Positions 1-9,548 are shown, numbered from the stretch's first letter. The stretch: 64,000 bases of DNA from Clostridiales bacterium (GCA_015056415.1 SVGJ01000001.1:56684-120683); one strand, 5' to 3'. Made by a program: numbers and translations. The notes: generated by a model not told the origin, from the letters alone.

Positions 1-519
1 ACCTTCCCTGAGCCGGTGGATGCTCTGCTAAGGGAGCTGAGCGATCTTGATGAGGCGCTGAATAATATCCGCATGGAAAAGAACGCGGGTGTGAAGAACG
101 AAGACGCCGCCAAGTGCGCCCCTGCTGTGCGAGAAGATGATTCCATTGCGGCAGAGGATACGGAAGCCGGGGAAGGTCCGACCTCCGCAGAGGATATGGC
201 CGATGGCGCGAAAAACAGCGTGAGTGAAAAAATCGACAATGCCATGGATGCTGTTGGCGCCACCTTCAAAAAAATTGGCTCCAAACTGGGCGATGGGATC
301 GAGGCTCTGACCAAGGCAATGAAACCCAGGATGGAGGAAAAAGCGGAAAACGTTGCTGATAATAATTCCGCAGAAGAACCCGCTCCTGTCATCGTAGTGG
401 AAGAACCTGTTGTTGTGGAAGAGGAAAAGCCTGTATCCTTCGAGTTTGATATGCCTGCTCAGCCGACTGCTCCCGTGATCTCTGTTGAAGAGGACTCCGG
501 GGATCCCACAATTGAATGA
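1..519 (+). CDS. C-terminal part of an acidic protein of unknown function (5' truncated by window)
   Basis: Frame is open to base 1 (TFPEPVDALLREL...); Glu/Val/Pro-rich low-complexity tail; stop followed by a strong hairpin terminator. Confidence 0.55.
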   Translation, partial: TFPEPVDALLRELSDLDEALNNIRMEKNAGVKNEDAAKCAPAVREDDSIAAEDTEAGEGPTSAEDMADGAKNSVSEKIDNAMDAVGATFKKIGSKLGDGIEALTKAMKPRMEEKAENVADNNSAEEPAPVIVVEEPVVVEEEKPVSFEFDMPAQPTAPVISVEEDSGDPTIE

Positions 520-524
520 GAAAA

Positions 525-554
525 CCCCCGCTCTATTCGCAGAGCGGGGGTTTT
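525..554. terminator. Rho-independent terminator, probably bidirectional
   Basis: cccccgctct-attcgc-agagcggggg perfect 10-bp stem flanked by aaaa and tttt. Confidence 0.85.
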
Positions 555-565
555 GAATAACAGCC

Positions 566-1210
566 TCAGATACGATGCAGCAGGTTGAAATCCCGCGGAA
601 GGGAGGCGTCCACCCAGAAGGCGGCATAGGCCGTGCTTTCGCCAACGATAAGCCCTGCGGCGTTCTTGACAGCATAGGTGACCTCGCTGCCGGGAAGAAC
701 CTCGATCACATGATCCCGAACCTTTTCTGAAGCGCTTTCGCTATAGCTGTCGATAGCGAGTACTTGCCTGACACCGTCCTTTTCTCTGGCCGCAACCAGG
801 CTGACGATATGCCCTACGCGCAGATTGCACATAGCGACCCCATCGCCATTGAGCAAAAACTGATACAGTATGTCAAGATCATTACGCAGGCCATCCTCCT
901 CGTAGCGCAGGCCGAGCAGTGTATTCATGCCCGTGGACATCAGCGCATGAAGGAGTCCGGGGCGGTCGGTACCGTCATCACCGCGTCCACCGTTGGCACA
1001 GGAGAAATCGGCCCATTTCTCGGGGGTCTGAACATGTCCTGTCAGCCACTGCGCGCAATGGCACAGCGAGAAAATCCCGCAACCGGCAGAGGAAAGATTT
1101 TCGGTATTATGGTAAGCATAAGGATGCGTCCAATCGCGATTACGCTGGTTGAAAAACGTAATCTTGCGGCCATTGACCAGGATCTCCTTGCTGATACCGG
1201 TGATGCTCAT
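566..1210 (-). CDS. C39-like papain-fold cysteine peptidase family protein
   Basis: NQRNRDW...SSAGCGIFSLCHCAQWLTG (Cys motif), GHIVSLVA (His), IDSYSE (Asp); start MSITGISK after ggagtg RBS. Confidence 0.6.
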   Translation of the reverse strand: MSITGISKEILVNGRKITFFNQRNRDWTHPYAYHNTENLSSAGCGIFSLCHCAQWLTGHVQTPEKWADFSCANGGRGDDGTDRPGLLHALMSTGMNTLLGLRYEEDGLRNDLDILYQFLLNGDGVAMCNLRVGHIVSLVAAREKDGVRQVLAIDSYSESASEKVRDHVIEVLPGSEVTYAVKNAAGLIVGESTAYAAFWVDASLPRDFNLLHRI

Positions 1211-1293
1211 AGCTGTCACTCCTTTGTGTCACGAAGCGAAACGCTCCGAATATGATGAATACGAATTCTCATTGAAGGGAAGGGGAAATAAAA

Positions 1294-1617
1294 ATGAAAG
1301 ACCACGTCTCTGCATCGCCCTTCGCGGCACTTACGCCCCGGGAACAACTGGAGCGTTGGATCTGCTGGCAAAACCAGCATCCACGGGAAAACATAAATAC
1401 TTCAAAAGCGACCATGGATAAACCCGACCTGACGTCTTTTGAAGCCTCGCAAAAACCGACTGAAAGTCGCGAACGGATGCCGGTATTTCACAGCCAGTAT
1501 GATGCTGTGGTGCGGCGGATCAAGAAAGCATCACAAGGCGCGGTGTTATTTCAACGCTGCGATTGCGCGGCGAGCACCACACACCCGTCATCAGGCAGGG
1601 AAAACGCGGAGAAATAA
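1294..1617 (+). CDS. small hypothetical protein
   Basis: 107-aa ORF with RBS-like gaagggaaggggaaat before ATG, in an otherwise empty gap; overlaps 3' end of the convergent kinase gene. Confidence 0.4.
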   Translation: MKDHVSASPFAALTPREQLERWICWQNQHPRENINTSKATMDKPDLTSFEASQKPTESRERMPVFHSQYDAVVRRIKKASQGAVLFQRCDCAASTTHPSSGRENAEK

Positions 1618-2579
1618 GCCTGTTCCAGGGGAATCCATCGGGAAACGAACATCTGCAGCAGCTTCTCGCCGTTGCGCTGGAGGATACGTTGCTTCTGCTC
1701 CTCGGGATCGATCCGCAAAAAAAGCTTCAGGTCGGCGTGACCGGCAATGGCCGGCATAAGCGAATAGCTTCCCTCGATGATGGTGTATTGACATGCGGGG
1801 ATGCGAATCTCGTCGCCAAAGTCATTGGCATGGCAATCGTATGGGCGGTAGCTTGCTGAACCCTGCTGAAGCCAGGGCGTAAGAAACTCGCCGACAAGGC
1901 GTTCCCAATCCGCGTTGCCGCCGGGCTGGGCAAGGCGTTCAGGGGTTTTCTGCGGATGCGGGAGAAAAAAGTCATCCATCGAAACGACGGCACCGGCAAG
2001 AATACGTTTCAGCAGGCCCGCTAACGTAGTTTTTCCGCTGCCGCAGGGGCCATCGATGCAGATCAAAACGCGATCCTGGTGCCTCAACCTGACAATCCGC
2101 TGCAACGCGGGGAGCAGATAGTCAAATTTTCTGCTGATAACACGATAGGCCGGCGCATAAGCGGCGTGATAAGTCTGCGTATGACTGGGGAGCCATGCAG
2201 GGTCATCCATAAGGCGTTGCGCGGCTTGGTCGATGGAGGCATCCCCCAGAGAAGAGAGTGCTTTCATAACATCAGCTCTTGCAGGCTGCTGGGTTTCAGC
2301 CGAAAGCTTCATTAAGCGGGCGATCCAAAGAGGCTCAAGACCATCGGCCTTAGCCCGGCGAAGATTCAGCCGAACGTAGTCAGGTCCGAGAGGCTCCGTC
2401 AGGGATTCGGCAGGCGAGGGCGTAAGCGTCGCCTGTTCGACAGCGATGCGCTGCGCAACGGCGTCTTCGTCGCCCAGCAGGTGTCCACAGCCCAGCATAG
2501 CCTGAAAATACAGCTTGACCACATCCTGCGGCTCCATGGCAGGGTAGTGCCGGCGATGCCAGCGATACATTTCTTCCAA
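1551..2579 (-). CDS. nucleoside (uridine kinase-like) kinase with an uncharacterised N-terminal helical domain
   Basis: Walker A VLICIDGPCGSGKTTLAGLLKRIL, VSMDDFFLP, YTIIEGSYS, RILQRNGEK motifs of the uridine kinase family. Confidence 0.7.
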   Translation of the reverse strand: MEEMYRWHRRHYPAMEPQDVVKLYFQAMLGCGHLLGDEDAVAQRIAVEQATLTPSPAESLTEPLGPDYVRLNLRRAKADGLEPLWIARLMKLSAETQQPARADVMKALSSLGDASIDQAAQRLMDDPAWLPSHTQTYHAAYAPAYRVISRKFDYLLPALQRIVRLRHQDRVLICIDGPCGSGKTTLAGLLKRILAGAVVSMDDFFLPHPQKTPERLAQPGGNADWERLVGEFLTPWLQQGSASYRPYDCHANDFGDEIRIPACQYTIIEGSYSLMPAIAGHADLKLFLRIDPEEQKQRILQRNGEKLLQMFVSRWIPLEQAYFSAFSLPDDGCVVLAAQSQR

Positions 2580-2629
2580 CGATGCTTCCTCCGAAAAATG
2601 CGCGCTGGCAAAGCGCGCATTGTCATGGT

Positions 2630-3778
2630 TTATAGATTCTCTTTCAGAATGGCGATTCCCTGCTTCAACGCCTCAAAAGAAATATTCAGCGGAGGAAGCA
2701 GGCGAACCTTATCCTTGGCGGTCAGCACGAGCAGACCGCTCCTGAGGCAATCGGCCGCGATCTGCGTATTGGGTTTTTCTGTGGAGATTCCCAGCATCAG
2801 TCCCAAACCTGTAATACCGTTTACGCCAGGGGCGTTTTCCAGCTCCTGACGGATGTATTCGCCTTTGGCCGTGACTTCCTCGAGCATCTCGTCTGTCAGG
2901 CGGGATAGGACGTTCACAGCACCGGCGGCGCAGATGGGATTGCCGCCGAAGGTGGAGCCGTGGTCACCTTTGCCCAGGACATTCTCGGCTTTTTCGCCGA
3001 TGACGCAGGCGCCCATGGGCAATCCGCCCGCAAGCCCCTTGGCAGTGGTGAAGACATCGGGCTGAACATCGTAGTGCATAAAGCCGAAGAGCTTACCGGT
3101 GCGCCCGTTGCCCGTCTGCACCTCATCCACCATAAACAGAACATCGTTCTCGCGGCAAAGCTTTGCCGCAAGCTGAACGTAGGACTTATCAAGAACGTTG
3201 ACGCCGCCTTCGCCCTGCACCATTTCCATCAGAATGCCGCACACCTGCCCGGAGGTCAGCGCGGCAGTAAGCTCGTCCTCGTCGCCGGGGGTGATATATT
3301 CAAAGCCACCGGGAAATGGGCCGAAGTGCTCATGGAACTTATCCTGACCGGTGGCAGCCAGCGTTGCGATGGTGCGGCCGTGGAAGCTGCTTTTCAGCGT
3401 CACGATGGTGCTTCTTCCGGTGGACTCGCCATACTTGCGAGCGATCTTCAGTGCGCATTCGTTGGCTTCAGCGCCGGAGTTGCCGAAGAAAACCTTCTTC
3501 ATGCCTGTTTTTTCACAGAGCATTTGCGCCAGCCTGGCCTGCGGAGCGGAATAGTACAGGTTTGAGGTATGGCCCATGGTGTTCAGCTGGGCGGTCACGG
3601 CCACGACCCATTCAGGGTCGCAGGAGCCAAAGGTATTGACGGCGATTCCGCTGCCAAAGTCTATATATGCCTTGCCGTCTTCATCCACATAGCCCGCTCC
3701 GCTGCCCTGCTGCAGCGCCACATCAAACCTGCCGTAGGTGTTTGCCACATAGAAAAAATCTGCTTGCTTGGTATTCAT
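2630..3778 (-). CDS. argD: acetylornithine aminotransferase
   Basis: Class III aminotransferase motifs (YIDFGSGIAVNTFG, FGNSGAEANECALKIARKY, FMVDEVQTGNGRTGKLF, GSTFGGNP); last gene of argCJBD; start MNTKQADFF. Confidence 0.93.
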   Translation of the reverse strand: MNTKQADFFYVANTYGRFDVALQQGSGAGYVDEDGKAYIDFGSGIAVNTFGSCDPEWVVAVTAQLNTMGHTSNLYYSAPQARLAQMLCEKTGMKKVFFGNSGAEANECALKIARKYGESTGRSTIVTLKSSFHGRTIATLAATGQDKFHEHFGPFPGGFEYITPGDEDELTAALTSGQVCGILMEMVQGEGGVNVLDKSYVQLAAKLCRENDVLFMVDEVQTGNGRTGKLFGFMHYDVQPDVFTTAKGLAGGLPMGACVIGEKAENVLGKGDHGSTFGGNPICAAGAVNVLSRLTDEMLEEVTAKGEYIRQELENAPGVNGITGLGLMLGISTEKPNTQIAADCLRSGLLVLTAKDKVRLLPPLNISFEALKQGIAILKENL

Positions 3779-3779
3779 T

Positions 3780-4649
3780 TTATACCAGCTCCTTCTTAAA
3801 CATGGTGCCAAGGCCTTCATCCGTCATGGTTTCCATCAGCAGCGCATGGGGGATGCGGCCGTCAATAATAAACACCTTACGCACGCCATCCTCGATCGCC
3901 TTTGTGCAGCACTCCACCTTGGGGATCATACCGCCGGAAATAATGCCCTTTTCCTTGAGGTCATCAACTCCCTTGAGATCAATGCGCCTGATGAGCGTGG
4001 CGGGATCGGTGGGGTCCATCAGCAAACCGGGCGTATCCGTCATGGAAATGAGGCTTTCAGCCTTCAGGCTGGAGGCAATGGCAGCGGCCGCCGTATCTGC
4101 ATTGATGTTGTAAACATGGCCGGTTTCGTCGCAGCCGATGGTGGAGACAACGGGGATGTATCCCTTTTCCAGCAGGTCGAGGATCGGCTGAGGATCGACC
4201 GTGGTGATCTCACCCACATAGCCCAGGCGCTCGTCGATCATTCGCGCCTTGATCAGGCCGCCGTCCATACCGCAGATACCCATGGCGCGTCCGCCCAGAT
4301 TGTCCAGCTTGGCCACAAGGCTCTTGTTGATCTTGCCGGCAAGGATCATCTGAACGATCTCGCTGGTTTCCTCGTCCGTCACGCGCAGACCGTCTACAAA
4401 CTGAGACTGCTTGCCCACGCGCTTGAGCATGGCGGAGATCTCCGGGCCGCCGCCGTGAACAAGAACCACCTTGACGCCGATCAGGTGCAAAAGCACCATG
4501 TCCCGCATGACGTCATGCTTGAGCTCCTCGTTGATCATGGCATTGCCGCCATACTTGACAACAATGATCTTGCCGTTGTACTTCTGCACATAGGGCAGGG
4601 CTTCCACAAGCACCTGCGCGCGCTGGCTGTTGTTGAACTGATTGATCAT
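3780..4649 (-). CDS. argB: acetylglutamate kinase
   Basis: IIVVKYGGNAMI, LVHGGGPEI, MTDTPGLL, SGGMIPKVECC motifs. Confidence 0.95.
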   Translation of the reverse strand: MINQFNNSQRAQVLVEALPYVQKYNGKIIVVKYGGNAMINEELKHDVMRDMVLLHLIGVKVVLVHGGGPEISAMLKRVGKQSQFVDGLRVTDEETSEIVQMILAGKINKSLVAKLDNLGGRAMGICGMDGGLIKARMIDERLGYVGEITTVDPQPILDLLEKGYIPVVSTIGCDETGHVYNINADTAAAAIASSLKAESLISMTDTPGLLMDPTDPATLIRRIDLKGVDDLKEKGIISGGMIPKVECCTKAIEDGVRKVFIIDGRIPHALLMETMTDEGLGTMFKKELV

Positions 4650-4664
4650 CGAAACAAACCTCCA

Positions 4665-5879
4665 TCAGGTGCGGTAATCACCGTTGATCTTCACGTAATC
4701 ATAGGTCAGGTCGCAGCCCCAGGCAGTGGCAGTGGCATCGCCATCATTCAGGTCGATGAGGACTTCCACATCCTCCTGGAGCAGGATCTCCTTGGCCAGC
4801 TCCTCGGAGAATTCAATGCTGGCTCCGTCCTTGCACACGAGGATGCTTCCCTTGGCTGAACGGAATGTGACGTCAACCTTCCACACATCGATGTCCGCGC
4901 CGCTGTAGCCCAGCGCGCACAGAACGCGGCCCCAGTTGGCGTCTGCGCCGAAGATGGCTGCCTTCAGCAAGCTGGAGCACACGACGGATTTGGCGGCGAG
5001 CTTAGCGTCCTTTGTGGTTTTTGCGCCGCAGACCTGGCAGGTCAGCAGGTGAGAAGCGCCCTCGCCGTCCTTGGCGATCATCTGGCACAGCGTGGAGGTT
5101 ACCACATTCAGCGCTGCACAGAAGGCAGCGTAGTCTTCGTCATCGCTGTCAATGATGTCATTTCCCGCCAGACCGTTGGCCATGATGCAGACCATATCGT
5201 TGGTAGAAGTATCGCCATCGACGGATACCATGTTGAAGGTGTCCTTCACGTCAGCCGAGAGCGCCTTGCGGAGCATCTCGGGAGAGATGGCTGCGTCGCA
5301 GGTGATGAAAACCAGCATCGTGGCCAGGTTGGGATGGATCATGCCGCTGCCTTTGGCGATGCCGCCCAGACGGCAGGTCACGCCGCCGGCGGGGAACTCC
5401 ACGGCGACCTCCTTCAGCCTGGTGTCGGTGGTCATAATACCCTCGGCCGCCTCGGTGGAGCCGTGGTCGGAGAGGGCAGCGAACAGGGGAGCGACGCCAT
5501 TGGCAATGGGCTCGATGGGGAGGGGCTGGCCGATCACGCCGGTGGAAGCCACGATGACGTTTTCCGGGGAGATGCCGGCAGCCGCGCCTGCCAGCTTGCA
5601 CATCTCCCAGGCGATCTCCTCGCCATTGGCGTTACATGTGTTGGCGTTGCCGCTGTTGCAGATGGCCATCTGCGCTACGCCATCAGCGATGTTGCGCTGG
5701 GTGATATAGATCGGCGCGCCCTTAACAAGATTCTGCGTATATACCGCCGCGGCGGAAGCGGGGACTTCGCTGACGATCATGGCCAGGTCACGCTTGCTTT
5801 TGTTCTTGCGCACGCCGCAATGAACGCCGCCAGCCTTAAAACCCTTGGGAGCACAAACGCCGCCCTGAATATGATTCAT
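4665..5879 (-). CDS. argJ: bifunctional glutamate N-acetyltransferase/amino-acid acetyltransferase
   Basis: ArgJ family: GIAKGSGMIHPNLATMLVFITCDA autoprocessing region, SVDGDTSTNDM, GADANWGRVLCALGYSG. Confidence 0.95.
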   Translation of the reverse strand: MNHIQGGVCAPKGFKAGGVHCGVRKNKSKRDLAMIVSEVPASAAAVYTQNLVKGAPIYITQRNIADGVAQMAICNSGNANTCNANGEEIAWEMCKLAGAAAGISPENVIVASTGVIGQPLPIEPIANGVAPLFAALSDHGSTEAAEGIMTTDTRLKEVAVEFPAGGVTCRLGGIAKGSGMIHPNLATMLVFITCDAAISPEMLRKALSADVKDTFNMVSVDGDTSTNDMVCIMANGLAGNDIIDSDDEDYAAFCAALNVVTSTLCQMIAKDGEGASHLLTCQVCGAKTTKDAKLAAKSVVCSSLLKAAIFGADANWGRVLCALGYSGADIDVWKVDVTFRSAKGSILVCKDGASIEFSEELAKEILLQEDVEVLIDLNDGDATATAWGCDLTYDYVKINGDYRT

Positions 5880-5906
5880 AAATCATTCCTCCTGATCTGT
5901 GTTTCT

Positions 5907-6860
5907 TTATGCGAGGTTCAGGCCATAGGACTCATCCAGTCCCATCATCAGGTTCAGGCACTGCAGCGCGGCGCCGGAGGAACCCTTGCCAAGATTATCA
6001 AACCGGGAAACAAGCTGGATTCGCTCGTCGTTGCCGAGCACCATCAGCTCCATACCATCGTGACCGGAAAGAGCGTTGGAGGCGACAAAGCCATTCATGC
6101 TCACAACATCCTCCTGACCGAGCACCTTGACGATCGGACTGCCGAAGTAGTGCTCCTTCAGGCATTGGGTAATCTCCTGGATGGGATGCTCGCCGCATTT
6201 CAGCTGACTGCGGAAGAGGGGGATACTCACCTCCATGCCGCTGTAGAAATCAGCCACGATGGGAGCGAAGATCGGCGTTATGCTCAGCCCGGGAACATGC
6301 TGCATTTCGGGCAAATGCTTGTGCGTTTGGGTCAGGCCGTATTGACGGGGGCTTTCCAGCGCGATGTCACGTCCTTCGCCTTCGTATTCCGCGATCATCT
6401 TCTTGCCGCCGCCGGAATAACCGGTCAGGGAGAAGCAGGTGAGCGGCGTATCCTTGGGAACAACGCCCAGCTTGACCAGCGGCGCTGCCAGGGCAATAAA
6501 GCCGCTGGCATGACATCCGGGAACGGCTACCTTATCGCCAATGCTGATCGCCTCGCGCTGGCGCAGGGAAAGCTCCGGAAAACCGTAAGCCCAGCCTTGC
6601 TGAACGCGGTGCGCCGTGGAGGTATCCAGAATGCGAGCCTTGCTGCCCTCTGCCAGAGCGACGGATTCCCTGGCCGCGGCGTCGGGCAAGCAAAGGATGG
6701 CGATGTCGGCTTCGTGGAGGCATTCCCTTCGGGCAGCGGGATCCTTTCGCTTATCGTCAGGCAGTGTCAGCATGGTGATATCGCTTCGCCCTGCCAGTCG
6801 ATCGAAGATGCGGAGTCCTGTGGTGCCCTCTTTGCCATCAATAAACAACTTGATTGCCAT
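5907..6860 (-). CDS. argC: N-acetyl-gamma-glutamyl-phosphate reductase
   Basis: FIDGKEGTTGLRIFDRL N-terminus, VPGCHASGFIALAAPL active-site Cys, operon context; resembles the short type-2 form. Confidence 0.9.
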   Translation of the reverse strand: MAIKLFIDGKEGTTGLRIFDRLAGRSDITMLTLPDDKRKDPAARRECLHEADIAILCLPDAAARESVALAEGSKARILDTSTAHRVQQGWAYGFPELSLRQREAISIGDKVAVPGCHASGFIALAAPLVKLGVVPKDTPLTCFSLTGYSGGGKKMIAEYEGEGRDIALESPRQYGLTQTHKHLPEMQHVPGLSITPIFAPIVADFYSGMEVSIPLFRSQLKCGEHPIQEITQCLKEHYFGSPIVKVLGQEDVVSMNGFVASNALSGHDGMELMVLGNDERIQLVSRFDNLGKGSSGAALQCLNLMMGLDESYGLNLA

Positions 6861-6886
6861 GGTCTGCCTCCTTGCTTATGCGCTGT

Positions 6887-6933
6887 TGCGCATAAATATG
6901 CAGATATTATACACCAGATGTTGTGCTTGTCAA
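6887..6933 (-). promoter_or_regulatory. sigma-A promoter of argC with ARG-box-like operator
   Basis: Minus strand TTGACA (6933-6928) N16 TATAAT (6911-6906); downstream A/T-centred near-palindrome TGCGCATAAATATGCAGA (plus strand 6887-6904). Confidence 0.65.
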
Positions 6934-6970
6934 GTGAAATACGCCGGAAATACAATACTGAGTACACAAC

Positions 6971-7004
6971 GCAGCCTGGCACAGGGGAAAATGCGCCAGG
7001 CTGC
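6971..7004 (-). terminator. hairpin downstream of DUF4230-like gene
   Basis: gcagcctggc ... gccaggctgc 10-bp inverted repeat just after the stop codon; no long U-tract. Confidence 0.45.
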
Positions 7005-7008
7005 CGGA

Positions 7009-7623
7009 TCATTCAGTTTTTTCCTGCCATTGATAGCGTATGGTTATATTGGAATTGGCGGCTTTGAGCCAGCCGGAAACGGTGCTTTCCACAGCGGAGA
7101 TCGTGTTGTCCAATGCATCCTGCGAGGCTGCATAATCGTTCAGACAACGTTCACGGCACAGGGCAAGCTCATCATCCAGTAGCTTCTTGCGGCGCTCCTC
7201 GGTAAGCGGGTACCAGAAATCATCCTTGGACACCTGATCAGGCGTGATGCTGTCAGCAAGGATCTCGACCTCCGGAAGCATCAGCGTGATGGTATTGCCG
7301 CGGACCTTCATTTGTACCTTGCTCAGGTCAACGCCGATGCTCGCCCTGTAGGTATACTTGATGGAGACGCTCTGCACCTGACCGATGAACATGGCATTGG
7401 TGGTTGAATTCAACAGCCCCTCATCCTCGATCACGGCGGTCTCCAGGCGGGAACTGGCCTCCATCTGGTGCGAGAGCAGCAACGAAGTGTTCAGGGCAGC
7501 TCCGCTCAGGTCAGGCATCACAGCTGATGCGATTCGGGAGACGTAGGGGAGAAGCACGATGATCAGAACAAAGGTGAGGGCAGAGGCAGCCACACGGCCT
7601 AACCAGCGTAATACAGCCTTCAT
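7009..7623 (-). CDS. DUF4230-like membrane-anchored protein
   Basis: N-terminal TM followed by ...MLPEVEILADSITPDQVSKDD... typical of DUF4230; start MKAVLRWLGR. Confidence 0.55.
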   Translation of the reverse strand: MKAVLRWLGRVAASALTFVLIIVLLPYVSRIASAVMPDLSGAALNTSLLLSHQMEASSRLETAVIEDEGLLNSTTNAMFIGQVQSVSIKYTYRASIGVDLSKVQMKVRGNTITLMLPEVEILADSITPDQVSKDDFWYPLTEERRKKLLDDELALCRERCLNDYAASQDALDNTISAVESTVSGWLKAANSNITIRYQWQEKTE

Positions 7624-7838
7624 GCCGCACCTCCAAGCCACTGCGGCAGCATCACCAGCACAGGAATGATGACATAACGCATCAGCAGAACAAAGATCGT
7701 CAGTAATCCAATGATCATCAGAATGGTTTTCAGCAAAGAAAAGCGAGATCTTTTATCTCTGGGCTTACGTTTCCTGGGCTCCTGCTGAACGGGTGAGTGC
7801 CGCTTGGAGCGGAATCTCCGCTTGTATTGAGTGTTCAT
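7620..7838 (-). CDS. small basic single-TM protein
   Basis: Arg/Lys-rich N-terminus then hydrophobic segment; RBS aaaggaggcggtgctgta before ATG; overlaps the downstream gene start. Confidence 0.6.
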   Translation of the reverse strand: MNTQYKRRFRSKRHSPVQQEPRKRKPRDKRSRFSLLKTILMIIGLLTIFVLLMRYVIIPVLVMLPQWLGGAA

Positions 7839-8032
7839 TACAGCACCGCCTCCTTTCACACGATACTTCATTATACGACAAACATGGAGGATTTTCCATG
7901 TTTTTTTCGGGGATTAGAAAGAATATTTACAACATCACCCCGGCTTCGGCGTATATTGAAGAAAAATCACTTGGAATTTGAATCAATCAATGGTATGATA
8001 ATTTAGTATGATTATGTTTATTGAGGTGCGAT

Positions 8033-8941
8033 ATGGAGATCAACTGGTATCCCGGACATATGGCTAAAGCCAAGCGGCTTCTGGCAGATCAGCTGGGCCG
8101 TGTCGATGTGGTGCTGGAGCTGTGCGACGCGCGTTTGCCCCATGCCAGCCGTAACCCTGACCTTGACAAGCTCATCAGCGGCAAGAAGCGTGTCCTGCTG
8201 CTGAACAAAGCCGACCTGGCGGATCCCCAGGCAACCTCCGCCTGGCTGAATGAATTCCGCAGGCAGGGGATCGACGCCGTGAGCTATAATGCCAACGCGG
8301 GCAAAGCCAAGGATGCCATGGCCGTTATTGAGCGCGCCGCCCGTGAAACGGTGGAACGTGCCGCCCAGCGCGGCATCAAAAAGACCGTGAAGGCGATGGT
8401 GGTCGGCGTTCCCAACGTAGGCAAGAGCACCTTTACCAACAAGCTCCACGGCGGTAGCATCGCCAAGACCGGCGACCGTCCAGGCGTGACCCGGTCAAAC
8501 CAGTGGGTACGCATCAATCCCTATCTGGAGCTGATGGACTCGCCGGGCCTGCTCTGGCCCCGGCTGGATGATCAGGTGGCGGCACGGCGGCTATGCTATA
8601 TCGGAACCGTGAAGGATGATGTGGTGGATCTGGCCATGCTGACCATCCACCTGCTCCAGGATATGCTTCAGGTAAAGCCCGAGGCGGTGATGGAGCGCTT
8701 CCGTTTTTCTGATCCGGCACTGCGCGGCGAGGAGCTGCTTGAAGCGGTATGCAAGGGCCGTGGTTTCCTGATGAAGGGCGGCGTGTACGACTATGACCGC
8801 TGCTGCGCGGTCGTGCTGGATGAATTCCGCGCGGGCAAGCTGGGGCGCATCACGCTGGAAATGCCCCGTAAGGCCGAGAAGCAGCGCTTGACGATCCCCG
8901 GCGCCAAACAACAGACGGAGGAAGCACATGGCGAAGATTGA
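8033..8941 (+). CDS. rbgA: ribosome biogenesis GTPase
   Basis: MEINWYPGHMAKAKRLL, circularly permuted GTPase motifs LLNKADLAD, GVPNVGKSTF, DSPGLLWP. Confidence 0.95.
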   Translation: MEINWYPGHMAKAKRLLADQLGRVDVVLELCDARLPHASRNPDLDKLISGKKRVLLLNKADLADPQATSAWLNEFRRQGIDAVSYNANAGKAKDAMAVIERAARETVERAAQRGIKKTVKAMVVGVPNVGKSTFTNKLHGGSIAKTGDRPGVTRSNQWVRINPYLELMDSPGLLWPRLDDQVAARRLCYIGTVKDDVVDLAMLTIHLLQDMLQVKPEAVMERFRFSDPALRGEELLEAVCKGRGFLMKGGVYDYDRCCAVVLDEFRAGKLGRITLEMPRKAEKQRLTIPGAKQQTEEAHGED

Positions 8942-9548
8942 TCGCTCTGAAAAGGTACGCCTGCTGGCAGCAACCGACGAGCCTTTCTGGACACAAGGCC
9001 TTGTGGTCGCCGGCATGGACGAGGTCGGCCGCGGACCGTTGGCCGGTAATGTGGTGGTCGCCTGCGTGGCTATGCCCAAAGAGCCCCTGATCGAATGGGT
9101 GGATGATTCCAAAAAGCTCAGCGAAGGCCGTAGGGAAAAGGTATACCAGCAGATCCTTGAAACAGCGCTGTATATCGGTGTCGGACAGGCTACCCCCGAA
9201 GAGATCGACGAGATCAATATCCTCCAGGCAACCAAGAAGGCCATGCGGCAGGCAGCTGACCAGGTTCCCGCCGACGTCTATCTGGTGGACGCCGTGGCGA
9301 ACCTCGGGCTCAAGGGGATGGAGATCCCGATCATCAAAGGAGACGCCACATCATATTCCATTGCCGCGGCAAGCATCGTTGCGAAGGTCATCCGTGACAG
9401 GCAGATGATCCAGCTGGATGAGCTTTACCCCCAGTATGGGTTTGCGCGCAACAAGGGCTACGGCACCTCCGAGCACATTGCCGCGATCAAGGAGTTTGGC
9501 CCGTGCCCGTATCACCGCCGGAGCTTCATCAAGAATTTCTGGCCATGA
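8928..9548 (+). CDS. rnhB: ribonuclease HII
   Basis: VAGMDEVGRGPLAGNVVVACV, DDSKKLSEGRRE, KGDATSYSIAAASIVAKVIRDR. Confidence 0.96.
   Translation: MAKIDRSEKVRLLAATDEPFWTQGLVVAGMDEVGRGPLAGNVVVACVAMPKEPLIEWVDDSKKLSEGRREKVYQQILETALYIGVGQATPEEIDEINILQATKKAMRQAADQVPADVYLVDAVANLGLKGMEIPIIKGDATSYSIAAASIVAKVIRDRQMIQLDELYPQYGFARNKGYGTSEHIAAIKEFGPCPYHRRSFIKNFWP

Noticed and set aside
5049-7067. 672-aa plus-strand ORF
   Set aside because: Antisense to argJ and argC; no recognisable domain.
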